From Gemmatimonadota bacterium (GTDB taxonomy: Bacteria > Gemmatimonadota > Gemmatimonadetes > Longimicrobiales > Gaopeijiaceae): a stretch of DNA of 64,000 nt. Shown in pieces: positions 33,594 to 41,398 of the stretch; positions within the stretch are counted from its first letter, which is position 1, and every line of letters begins with the position of its first letter. The notes under the pieces are model-generated. The model searched no databases. It was not told the origin of the DNA and saw only the letters and a program-made list of their open reading frames with translations. The stretch lies in contig SLSF01000024.1 of NCBI GenBank assembly GCA_007130605.1, forward strand, positions 1-64,000, written 5' to 3'. Made by a program: the position numbers and the translations under genes.

Positions 33594-34945
33594 CTCCGGC
33601 GCCGGGGGAGCACGAGGGGCCGGATTCCGGCGCCTACGGCCCACCCACCGATGACCCGCTCGCCCGACGGCTCTTTCCTCCCCTTCCAGGGAGGGTCCGC
33701 TGGGGGCTCCATCGGATGGAGCGGATCCTGGCCGGCCTCGACGCGCCCCAGCGCAGCGCGCCGGTGCTTCTGGTGGGAGGCACCAATGGAAAGGGGTCGG
33801 TGGCCCGGATCTGGGACTCGGTCCTCCGGGCGGCGGGGTACCGCACGGGGCTCTACACCTCGCCCCATCTCGTCGCCTTCCGGGAGCGCTTCCTGGTGGA
33901 GGGCGCGCCACTCCCCGACCGGGTCCTGGAGGAACTGGCCGAGGAGCTTCGGCCGGCCCTCGTCCGCTTCGGTCCCACCTTCTTCGAGGCGTCGACGATC
34001 CTGGCCTTTCTCGCCTTCGCACGGGCCGAGGTGGATGTCATGGTGGTGGAGGTGGGGCTGGGAGGGCGTCTCGATGCCACCAATGTGGTTTCGCCGGTGC
34101 TCACCGCCATCACCAATGTCTCGATGGAGCACTCGGACCTCCTGGGCTCCACCCTGGCCGAGATCGCCCGGGAGAAGGCGGGGATCTTCAAGCCGGGAGT
34201 GCCCGCCTACACCTCCGCCGAGGTCCCCGAAGTGCTCCAGGTCCTGACCGAGGAGGCTGCGGCGGTGGGGGTGCCCCTCTCCCGGATCCGACCCCCCGAG
34301 GGGGAGATGGGGCTCGGAGGGATCCGGTGTACCCTCCGAACCCGGCGGTGGGGACGGCTCGAACTCGCCGCTCCCGTTGCGGGACGCCACCAGCTCTCGA
34401 ACCTCGCTCTGGCGGTGCGCTCCCTCGAAGCGCTTCCCCCCCGGCTTCTCCCCACCGCCCGCGCCGTCATCGAGGGGGTGGCCCAGCTTCGAATTCCCGG
34501 GCGGATGCAGATCGAGGAGGATCCCCCCCGGCGCTGGATCCTCGACGTGGCCCACAACCCGGAGGGGATCACCGCCCTGGTGGAGACCCTGCGAGGGCTC
34601 CCCCTCCAGGCTCCCGTGGTGGCCGTCACCGGGATTCTGTCGGACAAGGAGTGGGGGCCCATGTTGCGGGGCCTCGCCGAAGGGGTCGACGCCAACCTCC
34701 TGGTGGTCCCCGACGGGGCGCCCAGGGCACGTCGCTGGGATCCGGACCGGGTGGTGGAGACACTTCCCGAGCTGGACCTCCTCGCCATGGGAGAAACCGC
34801 CGAAGCCTTCCAGCGCGCCCGCGAGCTGACCCGCCGGGGTGGAACGATCGTGGTGACCGGATCAAGCCACACCGTGGGCGCCGCCCTCCGGGATCTGGAC
34901 CGGCTCCCCCTCGAAGCCTTGCCCCCCTCCGACGATTTCGAATAG
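33590..34945 (+). CDS. folC: Folylpolyglutamate synthase/dihydrofolate synthase
   Basis: FolC adds glutamate to dihydropteroate and to folates. The product has 451 residues of the Mur-ligase superfamily. LVGGTNGKGSVARI is the ATP loop, GLYTSPHLVAFRERF the FolC signature, VEVGLGGRLDATNVV and SMEHSDLLGSTLAEIAREKAG follow, and ILDVAHNPEGI opens the C-terminal domain. Start TTG 33590 overlaps the accD stop. The first 20 residues are a low-complexity extension, so a start a little downstream is possible although none is obvious. Confidence 0.95.
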   Translation: MTPAPGEHEGPDSGAYGPPTDDPLARRLFPPLPGRVRWGLHRMERILAGLDAPQRSAPVLLVGGTNGKGSVARIWDSVLRAAGYRTGLYTSPHLVAFRERFLVEGAPLPDRVLEELAEELRPALVRFGPTFFEASTILAFLAFARAEVDVMVVEVGLGGRLDATNVVSPVLTAITNVSMEHSDLLGSTLAEIAREKAGIFKPGVPAYTSAEVPEVLQVLTEEAAAVGVPLSRIRPPEGEMGLGGIRCTLRTRRWGRLELAAPVAGRHQLSNLALAVRSLEALPPRLLPTARAVIEGVAQLRIPGRMQIEEDPPRRWILDVAHNPEGITALVETLRGLPLQAPVVAVTGILSDKEWGPMLRGLAEGVDANLLVVPDGAPRARRWDPDRVVETLPELDLLAMGETAEAFQRARELTRRGGTIVVTGSSHTVGAALRDLDRLPLEALPPSDDFE

Positions 34946-34953
34946 ATTCGCCC

Positions 34954-36249
34954 ATGTCAAAGCCCCAGAAATTCAAGACGTTACGCGGCTTTCGAGACTT
35001 TCCCCCCGAGGATCTCCAGCGGCGGGAGTATCTCTTTTCGGTCTTCCGCTCGGCGGCCGAGCGCTTCGGGTACCGAGAGTATGACGGCCCGCCCCTGGAA
35101 GCGCTGGAGCTCTACACCGACAAGAGTGGTGACGAGATCGTCGACCAGCTCTATGCCTTCACCGACAAGGGGGGACGGGAGGTGGCCCTCCGGCCCGAGA
35201 TGACGCCCTCCCTCGCCCGCATCCTGGCAGATCGGAGTCGCTCCCTCCCCAAGCCCATCCGCTGGTTCTCCATCCCGCAGCTTTTCCGCTACGAGCGGAC
35301 CCAGAAGGGGCGGCTGCGGGAGCACTTTCAGTGGAATGTGGACCTGGTGGGCGAGGATGCCATCGATGCCGATGCCGAGATCCTCGCCGTCGCCCTCACG
35401 GCGCTCAGGGACCTGGGGCTCGGCCCGGACCGGATCCGGGCCCGGATCTCCGATCGGCGGCTCCTGGCGGCACTGCTGGGGGCCAAGGGGCTGGATCCGG
35501 AGACCCACGAGGGGGCCTACCGGATCATCGACAAGGTCGAGCGGGAGGGGAGGGACCGGGCGGTGGAGCGCTTCGGGACCGAGCTCGGAGTCGCCGAGTC
35601 GCTGGCCGGCGAGATCCTCGAGCTACTCGAGCTCTCCGACCCGGCCGAGCTCCGCTCCCTGGCCCCGGACGCCTCCCCTCTCGAAGAGGCCATCGTCGAG
35701 GTCGAGGCCCTCCTCGAGGTCGCCCGCGACCTGGGCTTCGGCGAGTACCTGAGCTTCGACCTCACCATCGTCCGGGGGCTCGCCTACTACACGGGCCCGG
35801 TCTTCGAGATCTTCGACCGGGCGGGCGAGTATCGGGCCATCTGCGGGGGCGGTCGCTACGACTCGCTCCTGGAGCGGGTGGGGGGCGAGGCGCTCCCGGC
35901 CGTGGGGTTCGGGATGGGCGACGTGGTGGTGGGGGAGCTCCTGGACGAGCTCGACCTCCTTCCCGACCTGGAGCCCCGGGTCGATTACTTCATCGTTTCC
36001 ATCACCGGCGAGGAGCGGGCCCTGGGACGTCGGATCGCCGCGTCCCTCCGTGCGCGGGGACACTCGGTGGCCCTCCCCCTCCGGGACGGATCGGTGGGGA
36101 AGCAGTTCAAGGCCGCGGCGTCGGAAGGGGCGGCGCAGGTGATCATTCTCGGACCGGACGAGGTGGGCCGGGGCGAGGGCGTCATCCGGTCCATGGCCGA
36201 CGGCAGGGAAGAGACCGTGGCCCTGGACACCCTCACGGGAGAGGAGTGA
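34954..36249 (+). CDS. hisS: Histidine--tRNA ligase
   Basis: This class II synthetase charges tRNA-His. The product has 431 residues. Motif 2 is at LFRYERTQKGRLREHFQWN; the two His-specific blocks are TIVRGLAYYTGPVFEI and AICGGGRYDSLL; the C-terminal anticodon-binding domain includes GSVGKQFKAAASEGAAQVIILG. In the first His block the usual LDYYTG is LAYYTG. ATG 34954 lies 8 bases after the folC stop. A small membrane-protein gene follows after 6 bases, then proS. Confidence 0.95.
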   Translation: MSKPQKFKTLRGFRDFPPEDLQRREYLFSVFRSAAERFGYREYDGPPLEALELYTDKSGDEIVDQLYAFTDKGGREVALRPEMTPSLARILADRSRSLPKPIRWFSIPQLFRYERTQKGRLREHFQWNVDLVGEDAIDADAEILAVALTALRDLGLGPDRIRARISDRRLLAALLGAKGLDPETHEGAYRIIDKVEREGRDRAVERFGTELGVAESLAGEILELLELSDPAELRSLAPDASPLEEAIVEVEALLEVARDLGFGEYLSFDLTIVRGLAYYTGPVFEIFDRAGEYRAICGGGRYDSLLERVGGEALPAVGFGMGDVVVGELLDELDLLPDLEPRVDYFIVSITGEERALGRRIAASLRARGHSVALPLRDGSVGKQFKAAASEGAAQVIILGPDEVGRGEGVIRSMADGREETVALDTLTGEE

Positions 36250-36255
36250 CCGGGA

Positions 36256-36582
36256 ATGTCGCGGGTCACAGGCGATGGAGAGGACAATGGCGGCGAGCAG
36301 CCCTTCGACGACGAGGAGCCCTTCCAGGGGACCCGCGAGGAGATGGCGCGGGCCATGCGACGGCTCGACGTCCTCGAATGGATGATCCTCGCCTTCGCCA
36401 TCATCGTGGCCCTCCTGGGAGGGGCGATGGTGGCCTTCATCCTGAGCGCCGGGACGGAGCTTCCCTTCCGCGCCACCTGGGCGGTGATCTCGATCCTCCT
36501 CCTGGCGGTGCCCGGGATCTTCGTCTTCGGGCGGGAGATGCTGGGGAATGGCGAAGGGTCGGGCGGGGACGGAACCGGATGA
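36256..36582 (+). CDS. Small two-helix membrane protein, unknown function
   Basis: The product has 108 residues. An acidic N-terminus is followed by a charged amphipathic stretch (REEMARAMRRLDVLEW), two membrane helices (about 41-63 and 73-93) and a Gly/Glu tail. No family was recognised. It lies 6 bases after hisS and 79 bases before proS, so it is probably in the same transcript. The gene call rests on the tight spacing, a sensible membrane topology and same-strand context. Confidence 0.7.
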   Translation: MSRVTGDGEDNGGEQPFDDEEPFQGTREEMARAMRRLDVLEWMILAFAIIVALLGGAMVAFILSAGTELPFRATWAVISILLLAVPGIFVFGREMLGNGEGSGGDGTG

Positions 36583-36661
36583 CATCCGGCGCCCGCAGCC
36601 CCATCCTTTTGCGACAGCAGGTGACCACGATCCAACGACCTTCAACCGATCTGGACAGACG

Positions 36662-38128
36662 ATGGCCGATGACAAGAAGCTGACCCCGAGGGACACGGAC
36701 TTCTCCGCCTGGTACAACGAGGTGGTTCTCCGGGCGGAGCTGGCGGACCACTCCCCCGTGCGGGGGAGCATGGTGATCCGCCCCTGGGGGTACGGGATCT
36801 GGGAGCGGATGCAGCGGGCGCTGGACGACATGTTCAAGGCGACGGGGCATGAGAACGCCTACTTCCCCCTGCTCATTCCCATGTCCTTCATCGAGCGTGA
36901 GAAGGAGCATGTGGAGGGCTTCAAGCCCGAGCTCGCCGTGGTGACCCATGCGGGAGGCAAGGAGCTGGAGGAGCCCCTGGTGGTGCGCCCCACCTCCGAG
37001 ACAGTCATCTACTCCATGTTCGCCAAGTGGGTGCAGTCCTACCGCGACCTGCCCATCCTCATGAACCAGTGGGCGAATGTCATGCGGTGGGAGATGCGGA
37101 CCCGTCTCTTCCTCCGGACCTCGGAGTTCCTCTGGCAGGAGGGGCACACCGCCCATACCACCGAGAGGGAGGCCGAAGAGGAGACCCGGCGGATGCTCGA
37201 GGTCTACCGCCAGTTCATGGAGGAGTGGATCGCCATGCCGGTGGTGACCGGGCTCAAGTCGGAGTCCGAGAAGTTCGCCGGGGCCCTCCGGACCTACACC
37301 TGCGAGGCGATGATGCAGGACGGGAAGGCCCTGCAGGCGGGTACCTCGCACAACCTGGGGCAGAATTTCTCGAAGCAGTTCGATCTCACCTACCAGAGCG
37401 AGGCGGGAACCGAGGAGTTCGCCTGGAACACCTCGTGGGGGGTCTCCACCCGCCTGGTGGGGGGACTCGTCATGACCCATGGCGACGACGCCGGCGTGGT
37501 GGTCCCGCCCAGGCTCGCCCCGACCCAGGTGGTCATCGTCCCCATCTTCCGAAAGGAAGAGGAGCGGGTGGCGGTGGTGGAGAAGGCCCACCAGATCCGG
37601 AGCCGTCTCCACGATGCGGGGGTGCGGGTCCGGGTGGACGACCGTGAGCACCTGAACCCGGGCGCCAAGTTCTGGGAGTGGGAGCGGAAGGGGGTTCCCT
37701 TCCGGATCGAGATCGGTCCCCGGGACCTGGCCAAGGGACAGGTGGTGGTCGCCCGTCGGGTCACCGCCGAGGGCGAGGACCGGAAGGCCTTCCTCCCCGA
37801 AGAGGAGGCCCTCGCAAACCTCCCCGGACTCCTCGACTCCTTCCAGGACTTCCTCCTGGAGCGGGCCCGGGCGGCCCGTGAAGCCCGCACCTTCCGCGGG
37901 GTGGAGTCCATCGACGAACTGAAGGAGATTCTCGAGACGACCCCGGGTGGGTTCGTCCATTCGGGCTGGTGCGGTGATCCGGAGGTGGAAGAGCGGATCC
38001 AGACCGAGACGAAGGCGACCCTCCGGTGTATCCCCGATCCGGAATTCCGCTCCGAGACCCCACCGGACCGGTGCATCGGTGGAGATGCGCCCTCCAGCGC
38101 AGAGGTGATCTGGGCCCGGGCCTACTGA
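36662..38128 (+). CDS. proS: Proline--tRNA ligase, archaeal/eukaryote-like type
   Basis: This class II synthetase charges tRNA-Pro. At 488 residues it is the short ProS type without the inserted editing domain of most bacterial Pro[39 protein letters not shown] and [16 protein letters not shown] are the core motifs. It ends in WARAY; a C-terminal Tyr is typical of this type. The C-terminal zinc-binding domain is degenerate: WCGDPEV and DRCIGG each keep only one Cys where the family usually has two. ATG 36662 starts [15 protein letters not shown]. Confidence 0.96.
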   Translation: MADDKKLTPRDTDFSAWYNEVVLRAELADHSPVRGSMVIRPWGYGIWERMQRALDDMFKATGHENAYFPLLIPMSFIEREKEHVEGFKPELAVVTHAGGKELEEPLVVRPTSETVIYSMFAKWVQSYRDLPILMNQWANVMRWEMRTRLFLRTSEFLWQEGHTAHTTEREAEEETRRMLEVYRQFMEEWIAMPVVTGLKSESEKFAGALRTYTCEAMMQDGKALQAGTSHNLGQNFSKQFDLTYQSEAGTEEFAWNTSWGVSTRLVGGLVMTHGDDAGVVVPPRLAPTQVVIVPIFRKEEERVAVVEKAHQIRSRLHDAGVRVRVDDREHLNPGAKFWEWERKGVPFRIEIGPRDLAKGQVVVARRVTAEGEDRKAFLPEEEALANLPGLLDSFQDFLLERARAAREARTFRGVESIDELKEILETTPGGFVHSGWCGDPEVEERIQTETKATLRCIPDPEFRSETPPDRCIGGDAPSSAEVIWARAY

Positions 38129-38171
38129 GGCCGCGCCCCCACCGTCGCATCCGGCGTCCGGTACCCATCCA

Positions 38172-38190
38172 CGGCTCCCCCGGGGAGCCG
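38172..38190 (+). other. Hairpin between proS and guaA
   Basis: CGGCTCCCC and GGGGAGCCG form a nine-pair inverted repeat with a single base between the arms, 21 bases before guaA. No T-run follows. It could be a 3'-end or leader structure. Confidence 0.35.
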
Positions 38191-38211
38191 CCGAGACCGA
38201 AAGAGAGTTCG

Positions 38212-39768
38212 ATGAACGGCAGCGAGAGCCACGACCGAATCCTGATCCTCGACTACGGATCGCAGTACACCCAGCTCATCGCCCGGAGGATCCGCGAGGA
38301 GCGGGTCTTCTGCGAGATCCATCCCCCCGACCGGAGCCTCGAGTGGATCCGCGAGTGGGATCCGAAGGCGATCATCCTCTCCGGGGGACCCGCTTCGGTC
38401 TACGACGACCAGGTGCCCTCCATCGACCCGGCTCTGCTCGAGGAGGGGATCCCCATCCTCGGGATCTGTTACGGGATGCAGCTCATCGCCCACCTGGAGG
38501 GGGCCACCGTGCACAATGGGCAGCGGGAGTACGGCCGCGCCGCCCTCCGGGTCACCGACGCCGACGACCTCTTCCATGGCTTCGACCCCGAGGAGTCCAC
38601 CCGGATCTGGTGCTCCCATGGGGACCATGTGGATTCTCCCCCGGCGGGCTATCACACCCTCGGGTCCACCGACACTCTTCCGGTGGCGGCCTTCCGGGCC
38701 GACGACCGCCCCATCTTCGGCGTCCAGTTCCACCCCGAGGTGGCCCACACCGTCCGGGGGGAGGAGATCCTCTCCAACTTCCTCTTCCAGGTGGCCGGCT
38801 GCCGTCCCACCTGGACCCCGGGCGCCTTCGTCGACGAGTCGGTGGCCCGGATCCGGGAGCAGGCCGGCGACCACCACGTGGTGTGCGGGCTCTCCGGCGG
38901 AGTCGACTCGTCGGTGGCGGCAACCCTCGTCCACCGCGCCGTGGGCGACCGCCTCACCTGCATCTTCGTCGACAACGGGCTCCTCCGGAAAGGAGAGCGG
39001 GAGAGTGTGGAGCGGACCTTCCGCCGCCACATGGGGATCCGGCTCATCGTCGTCGACGCCCGCGCGGAGTTCCTGGCGAACCTGGAGGGGGTCACCGACC
39101 CGGAAGAGAAGCGCAAGCGGATCGGGAACACCTTCATCCGGGTCTTCGAGCGTACCGCCGACGAGGCCGGCGACGACGCCCGCTTCCTGGTTCAGGGGAC
39201 CCTCTATCCCGACGTCATCGAGTCGGTCTCCACCGGGGGACCCTCGGTGACCATCAAGACGCACCATAATGTGGGAGGGCTCCCCGAGGACATGCGATTC
39301 GAGCTCATCGAGCCCCTCCGGGAGCTCTTCAAGGACGAGGTTCGGAATGTGGGCCGTGAGCTGGGGCTTCCCGAGGAATTCGTGGGGCGCCACCCCTTCC
39401 CGGGCCCGGGGCTGGGGATCCGCCTCCTGGGGGAGGTGGTGGAGGCGCGTCTCAATGTGCTCCGGGAGGCCGACGCCATCTACCTGGAGGAGATCCGGAC
39501 TGCCGGCCTCTACGACGAGATCTGGCAGGCCTTCGCGGTTCTCCTGCCGGTCCGGTCGGTGGGCGTCATGGGCGACGGCCGGACCTACGAGAATGTGGTG
39601 GCGCTCCGGGCGGTAACTTCGCGGGATGGGATGACCGCCGACTGGTATCCCTTCCCCCACGACCTCCTCCACCGGATCTCCACCCGCATCATCAACGAGG
39701 TGTCGGGTGTGAACCGGGTGACCTACGACATCTCGTCGAAGCCTCCCGCCACCATCGAGTGGGAGTGA
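38212..39768 (+). CDS. guaA: GMP synthase (glutamine-hydrolysing)
   Basis: GuaA converts XMP to GMP with glutamine and ATP. The product has 518 residues. The N-terminal class I glutamine amidotransferase domain has the nucleophile Cys86 in GICYGMQL and FGVQFHPEV for the His-Glu pair. The ATP-pyrophosphatase loop [12 protein letters not shown] starts near residue 226, and the dimerisation domain ends KPPATIEWE as expected. Start ATG 38212 is preceded by AAGAGAG. It is the last gene of the block before an exported-protein region. Confidence 0.98.
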   Translation: MNGSESHDRILILDYGSQYTQLIARRIREERVFCEIHPPDRSLEWIREWDPKAIILSGGPASVYDDQVPSIDPALLEEGIPILGICYGMQLIAHLEGATVHNGQREYGRAALRVTDADDLFHGFDPEESTRIWCSHGDHVDSPPAGYHTLGSTDTLPVAAFRADDRPIFGVQFHPEVAHTVRGEEILSNFLFQVAGCRPTWTPGAFVDESVARIREQAGDHHVVCGLSGGVDSSVAATLVHRAVGDRLTCIFVDNGLLRKGERESVERTFRRHMGIRLIVVDARAEFLANLEGVTDPEEKRKRIGNTFIRVFERTADEAGDDARFLVQGTLYPDVIESVSTGGPSVTIKTHHNVGGLPEDMRFELIEPLRELFKDEVRNVGRELGLPEEFVGRHPFPGPGLGIRLLGEVVEARLNVLREADAIYLEEIRTAGLYDEIWQAFAVLLPVRSVGVMGDGRTYENVVALRAVTSRDGMTADWYPFPHDLLHRISTRIINEVSGVNRVTYDISSKPPATIEWE

Positions 39769-39871
39769 TCGGAAATTGCGAGCCCTCGGGCTCGGGAGGG
39801 ATCCTTGACCGGGGGGCGGGTGTCCTACGTCCCGTCTCCCCGCTCATCAGACCCATGAGGAGCGATTCATC

Positions 39872-40486
39872 ATGAGGAAGCTTTGTTCCGGTCTCGTCGG
39901 AGGCCTTCTGGTATTCCTTGCCCTGGCCATGGCCCCCGAGGCCGAAGCCCAGGTCGCCTGGGAGTCCCCCCTCCTCGTATCGCCCGAGACCCCCGCAGGG
40001 TGGGGGGTCTACCTGACGGACCCCTATCCGGGGAACGGAATCGGCGTGCTCTCCACCTGGCGGTCCCGTTCGGGCCCCGGCCTGGGGTACCGGCTGGGGA
40101 TCGCCGAGGACCGGGGGGATGATGTGAGCGTCTTTGCCGGCCTGGACGCCTCCGGCATGATCATGACCGCCTCCAACGAGTTTCCCTTCAACATGGCGTG
40201 GGTACTGGGTGCGGGGCTGGGCGTCGGAGATGACGTCCTTCTCTCCTTCCCCCTTGCGTTGACGCTCGGCCGATCCGTCGAGTCCGACGGTGTCTGGTTC
40301 AATCCCTATGTGTCGCCCCGAGTTACCCTGGATGCCTTCTTTGGCGACGGAAACGACCTGGACCTCGGGCTCTCGGTGGACCTGGGGATCGACATGTCTT
40401 TCGATCCCGGGTGGGCCATCCGGTTCGGGGGCACCCTCGGGGACCGGAGTGCGCTTGCCATCGGGATGAGCTTTCGGGTCCTCTGA
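39872..40486 (+). CDS. Exported outer-membrane beta-barrel-like protein, unknown function
   Basis: The product has 204 residues. A signal peptide ends near APEAEAQ. The mature chain has alternating Gly/hydrophobic strands (GLGYRLGIAED, VFAGLDASGMIM, WVLGAGLGVGDDVLLSF, VSPRVTLDAFF, LGLSVDLGIDMSF, AIGMSFRVL) ending in a hydrophobic C-terminal residue, the layout of a small outer-membrane barrel. No named family was recognised. GAGGAG precedes ATG 39872. A TTGACC at 39805 upstream lacks a convincing -10 box. It converges on the lipoprotein gene at 40743 across a palindrome-rich gap. Confidence 0.8.
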   Translation: MRKLCSGLVGGLLVFLALAMAPEAEAQVAWESPLLVSPETPAGWGVYLTDPYPGNGIGVLSTWRSRSGPGLGYRLGIAEDRGDDVSVFAGLDASGMIMTASNEFPFNMAWVLGAGLGVGDDVLLSFPLALTLGRSVESDGVWFNPYVSPRVTLDAFFGDGNDLDLGLSVDLGIDMSFDPGWAIRFGGTLGDRSALAIGMSFRVL

Positions 40487-40589
40487 GGGGCCCATTCACC
40501 GGGGGTCATCCGGCGGAAGCGGGTTCTCCTGCCACACCCCATCGGTTGGCCCCCGGGATGCCCCGGATCCGGAGGGGGAATGTCAGTGC

Positions 40590-40607
40590 TGTAGCGAATA
40601 CGCTACA
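40590..40607. repeat. Palindrome copy 1, TGTAGCG-AATA-CGCTACA
   Basis: A perfect 7+4+7 inverted repeat lies in the 256-base gap (40487-40742) between two convergent genes. No gene is visible in the gap. Confidence 0.8.
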
Positions 40608-40631
40608 ATCACCCTCGTCCCCGCCTTCAAA

Positions 40632-40649
40632 TGTAGCGTTTTCGCTACA
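40632..40649. repeat. Palindrome copy 2, TGTAGCG-TTTT-CGCTACA
   Basis: This perfect 7+4+7 inverted repeat begins 42 bases after the start of copy 1. Both arms are identical to copy 1; only the 4-base centre differs, so the arms are what is conserved. Confidence 0.8.
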
Positions 40650-40704
40650 GTGACTGCACGGTCCTCTGCCGATACGCTGAAGAACGGGATGGAGGGCGGG
40701 GCCG

Positions 40705-40722
40705 TGTAGCGTAACCGCTACG
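40705..40722. repeat. Palindrome copy 3, TGTAGCG-TAAC-CGCTACG
   Basis: The left arm is identical to copies 1 and 2, and the right arm differs only at its last base. It begins 73 bases after copy 2 and ends 20 bases before the lipoprotein stop. Confidence 0.75.
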
Positions 40723-40742
40723 ACCATCCTCGGGGGCCCGGT

Positions 40743-41177
40743 CTACTCCACGGGCCCCGGTTCCGGGGGACCTCCGGGACCGTCGAGGGGCGGTTCATCG
40801 AGGGGTTCGGCCCCCGGCTCCTCGGGGAGATCGAGGGTGTCCGGGTCGAGCTCCAGGTCGTCTGGGTCCTGACCGGTGAGCCGCGCTTCCACCTCGGTCC
40901 AGATGGCGGTCATCCGCGGGATGTTCTCACCGTGCACCTGGACGAAGTGCCGGAGCTCCTCCTCGGTGACGGAGCGTTCCCGGAGGACCTCCAGGCGGGT
41001 GGGTTCCGCCAGGGTTCCGCCGCCCTCCTGGGCCGCGGCCCGCCGGAGGGAGACGAGGGTCTCGATGAAGGCCTCGTCGGAAATCGTCGACTCGGGACCC
41101 GACGAGGGGAAGCCCGGGTCGCATCCCTGGCTCCAGGGGAGGAGGAGGCCCAGGGCGAGGATCACCAGAAGTCGCAT
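40743..41177 (-). CDS. Hypothetical lipoprotein with acidic Pro-rich tail
   Basis: The product has 144 residues. A short signal (MRLLVILALGLLLPWSQGC) ends at Cys19; the lipobox is imperfect, with Ser at -3 and Gln at -2. The mature part has one helical segment (AFIETLVSLRRAAAQ, then SVTEEELRHFVQVHG) resembling small periplasmic lipoproteins such as the DUF4296 type, then a disordered tail rich in Pro, Glu and Asp. The function is unknown. ATG 41177 is the only start compatible with the signal. It is divergent from the M14 peptidase gene; the 221-base gap (41178-41398) shows only weak promoter-like matches. Confidence 0.72.
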   Translation of the reverse strand: MRLLVILALGLLLPWSQGCDPGFPSSGPESTISDEAFIETLVSLRRAAAQEGGGTLAEPTRLEVLRERSVTEEELRHFVQVHGENIPRMTAIWTEVEARLTGQDPDDLELDPDTLDLPEEPGAEPLDEPPLDGPGGPPEPGPVE

Positions 41178-41398
41178 CGATTTCCGAATGCTTGGGTGAG
41201 CATGTGGAGCCGCGGGGGATTTTCCGCACCGCTGCACCGTACCGCCGTCGCGGCATCGGTGACTCCCGTCGGTTGCCCGGTCCATGGCGTGGGGGATACC
41301 TTCCGAGCGCCTCGGAGCCGGTCCGTCCGGCCCCCTATACCACCGACCCCGGCGGGCAGGTCCCTCCGCATGGGGCTTGCCACTCTGGTTGAAATTCG

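Noticed and set aside
34946-36661. T-box leaders for hisS and proS (also serS and valS)
   Set aside because: Upstream spaces are 8, 79, 8 and about 53 transcribed bases, too short, and no T-box sequence was seen.
39805-39830. Promoter with TTGACC before the outer-membrane-like gene
   Set aside because: No -10-like box lies 16-18 bases downstream; the nearest match, CTACGT, gives too short a spacer.
40590-40722. CRISPR array
   Set aside because: The repeats are 18-bp palindromes with unequal spacing (42 and 73), only three copies and no cas genes nearby.
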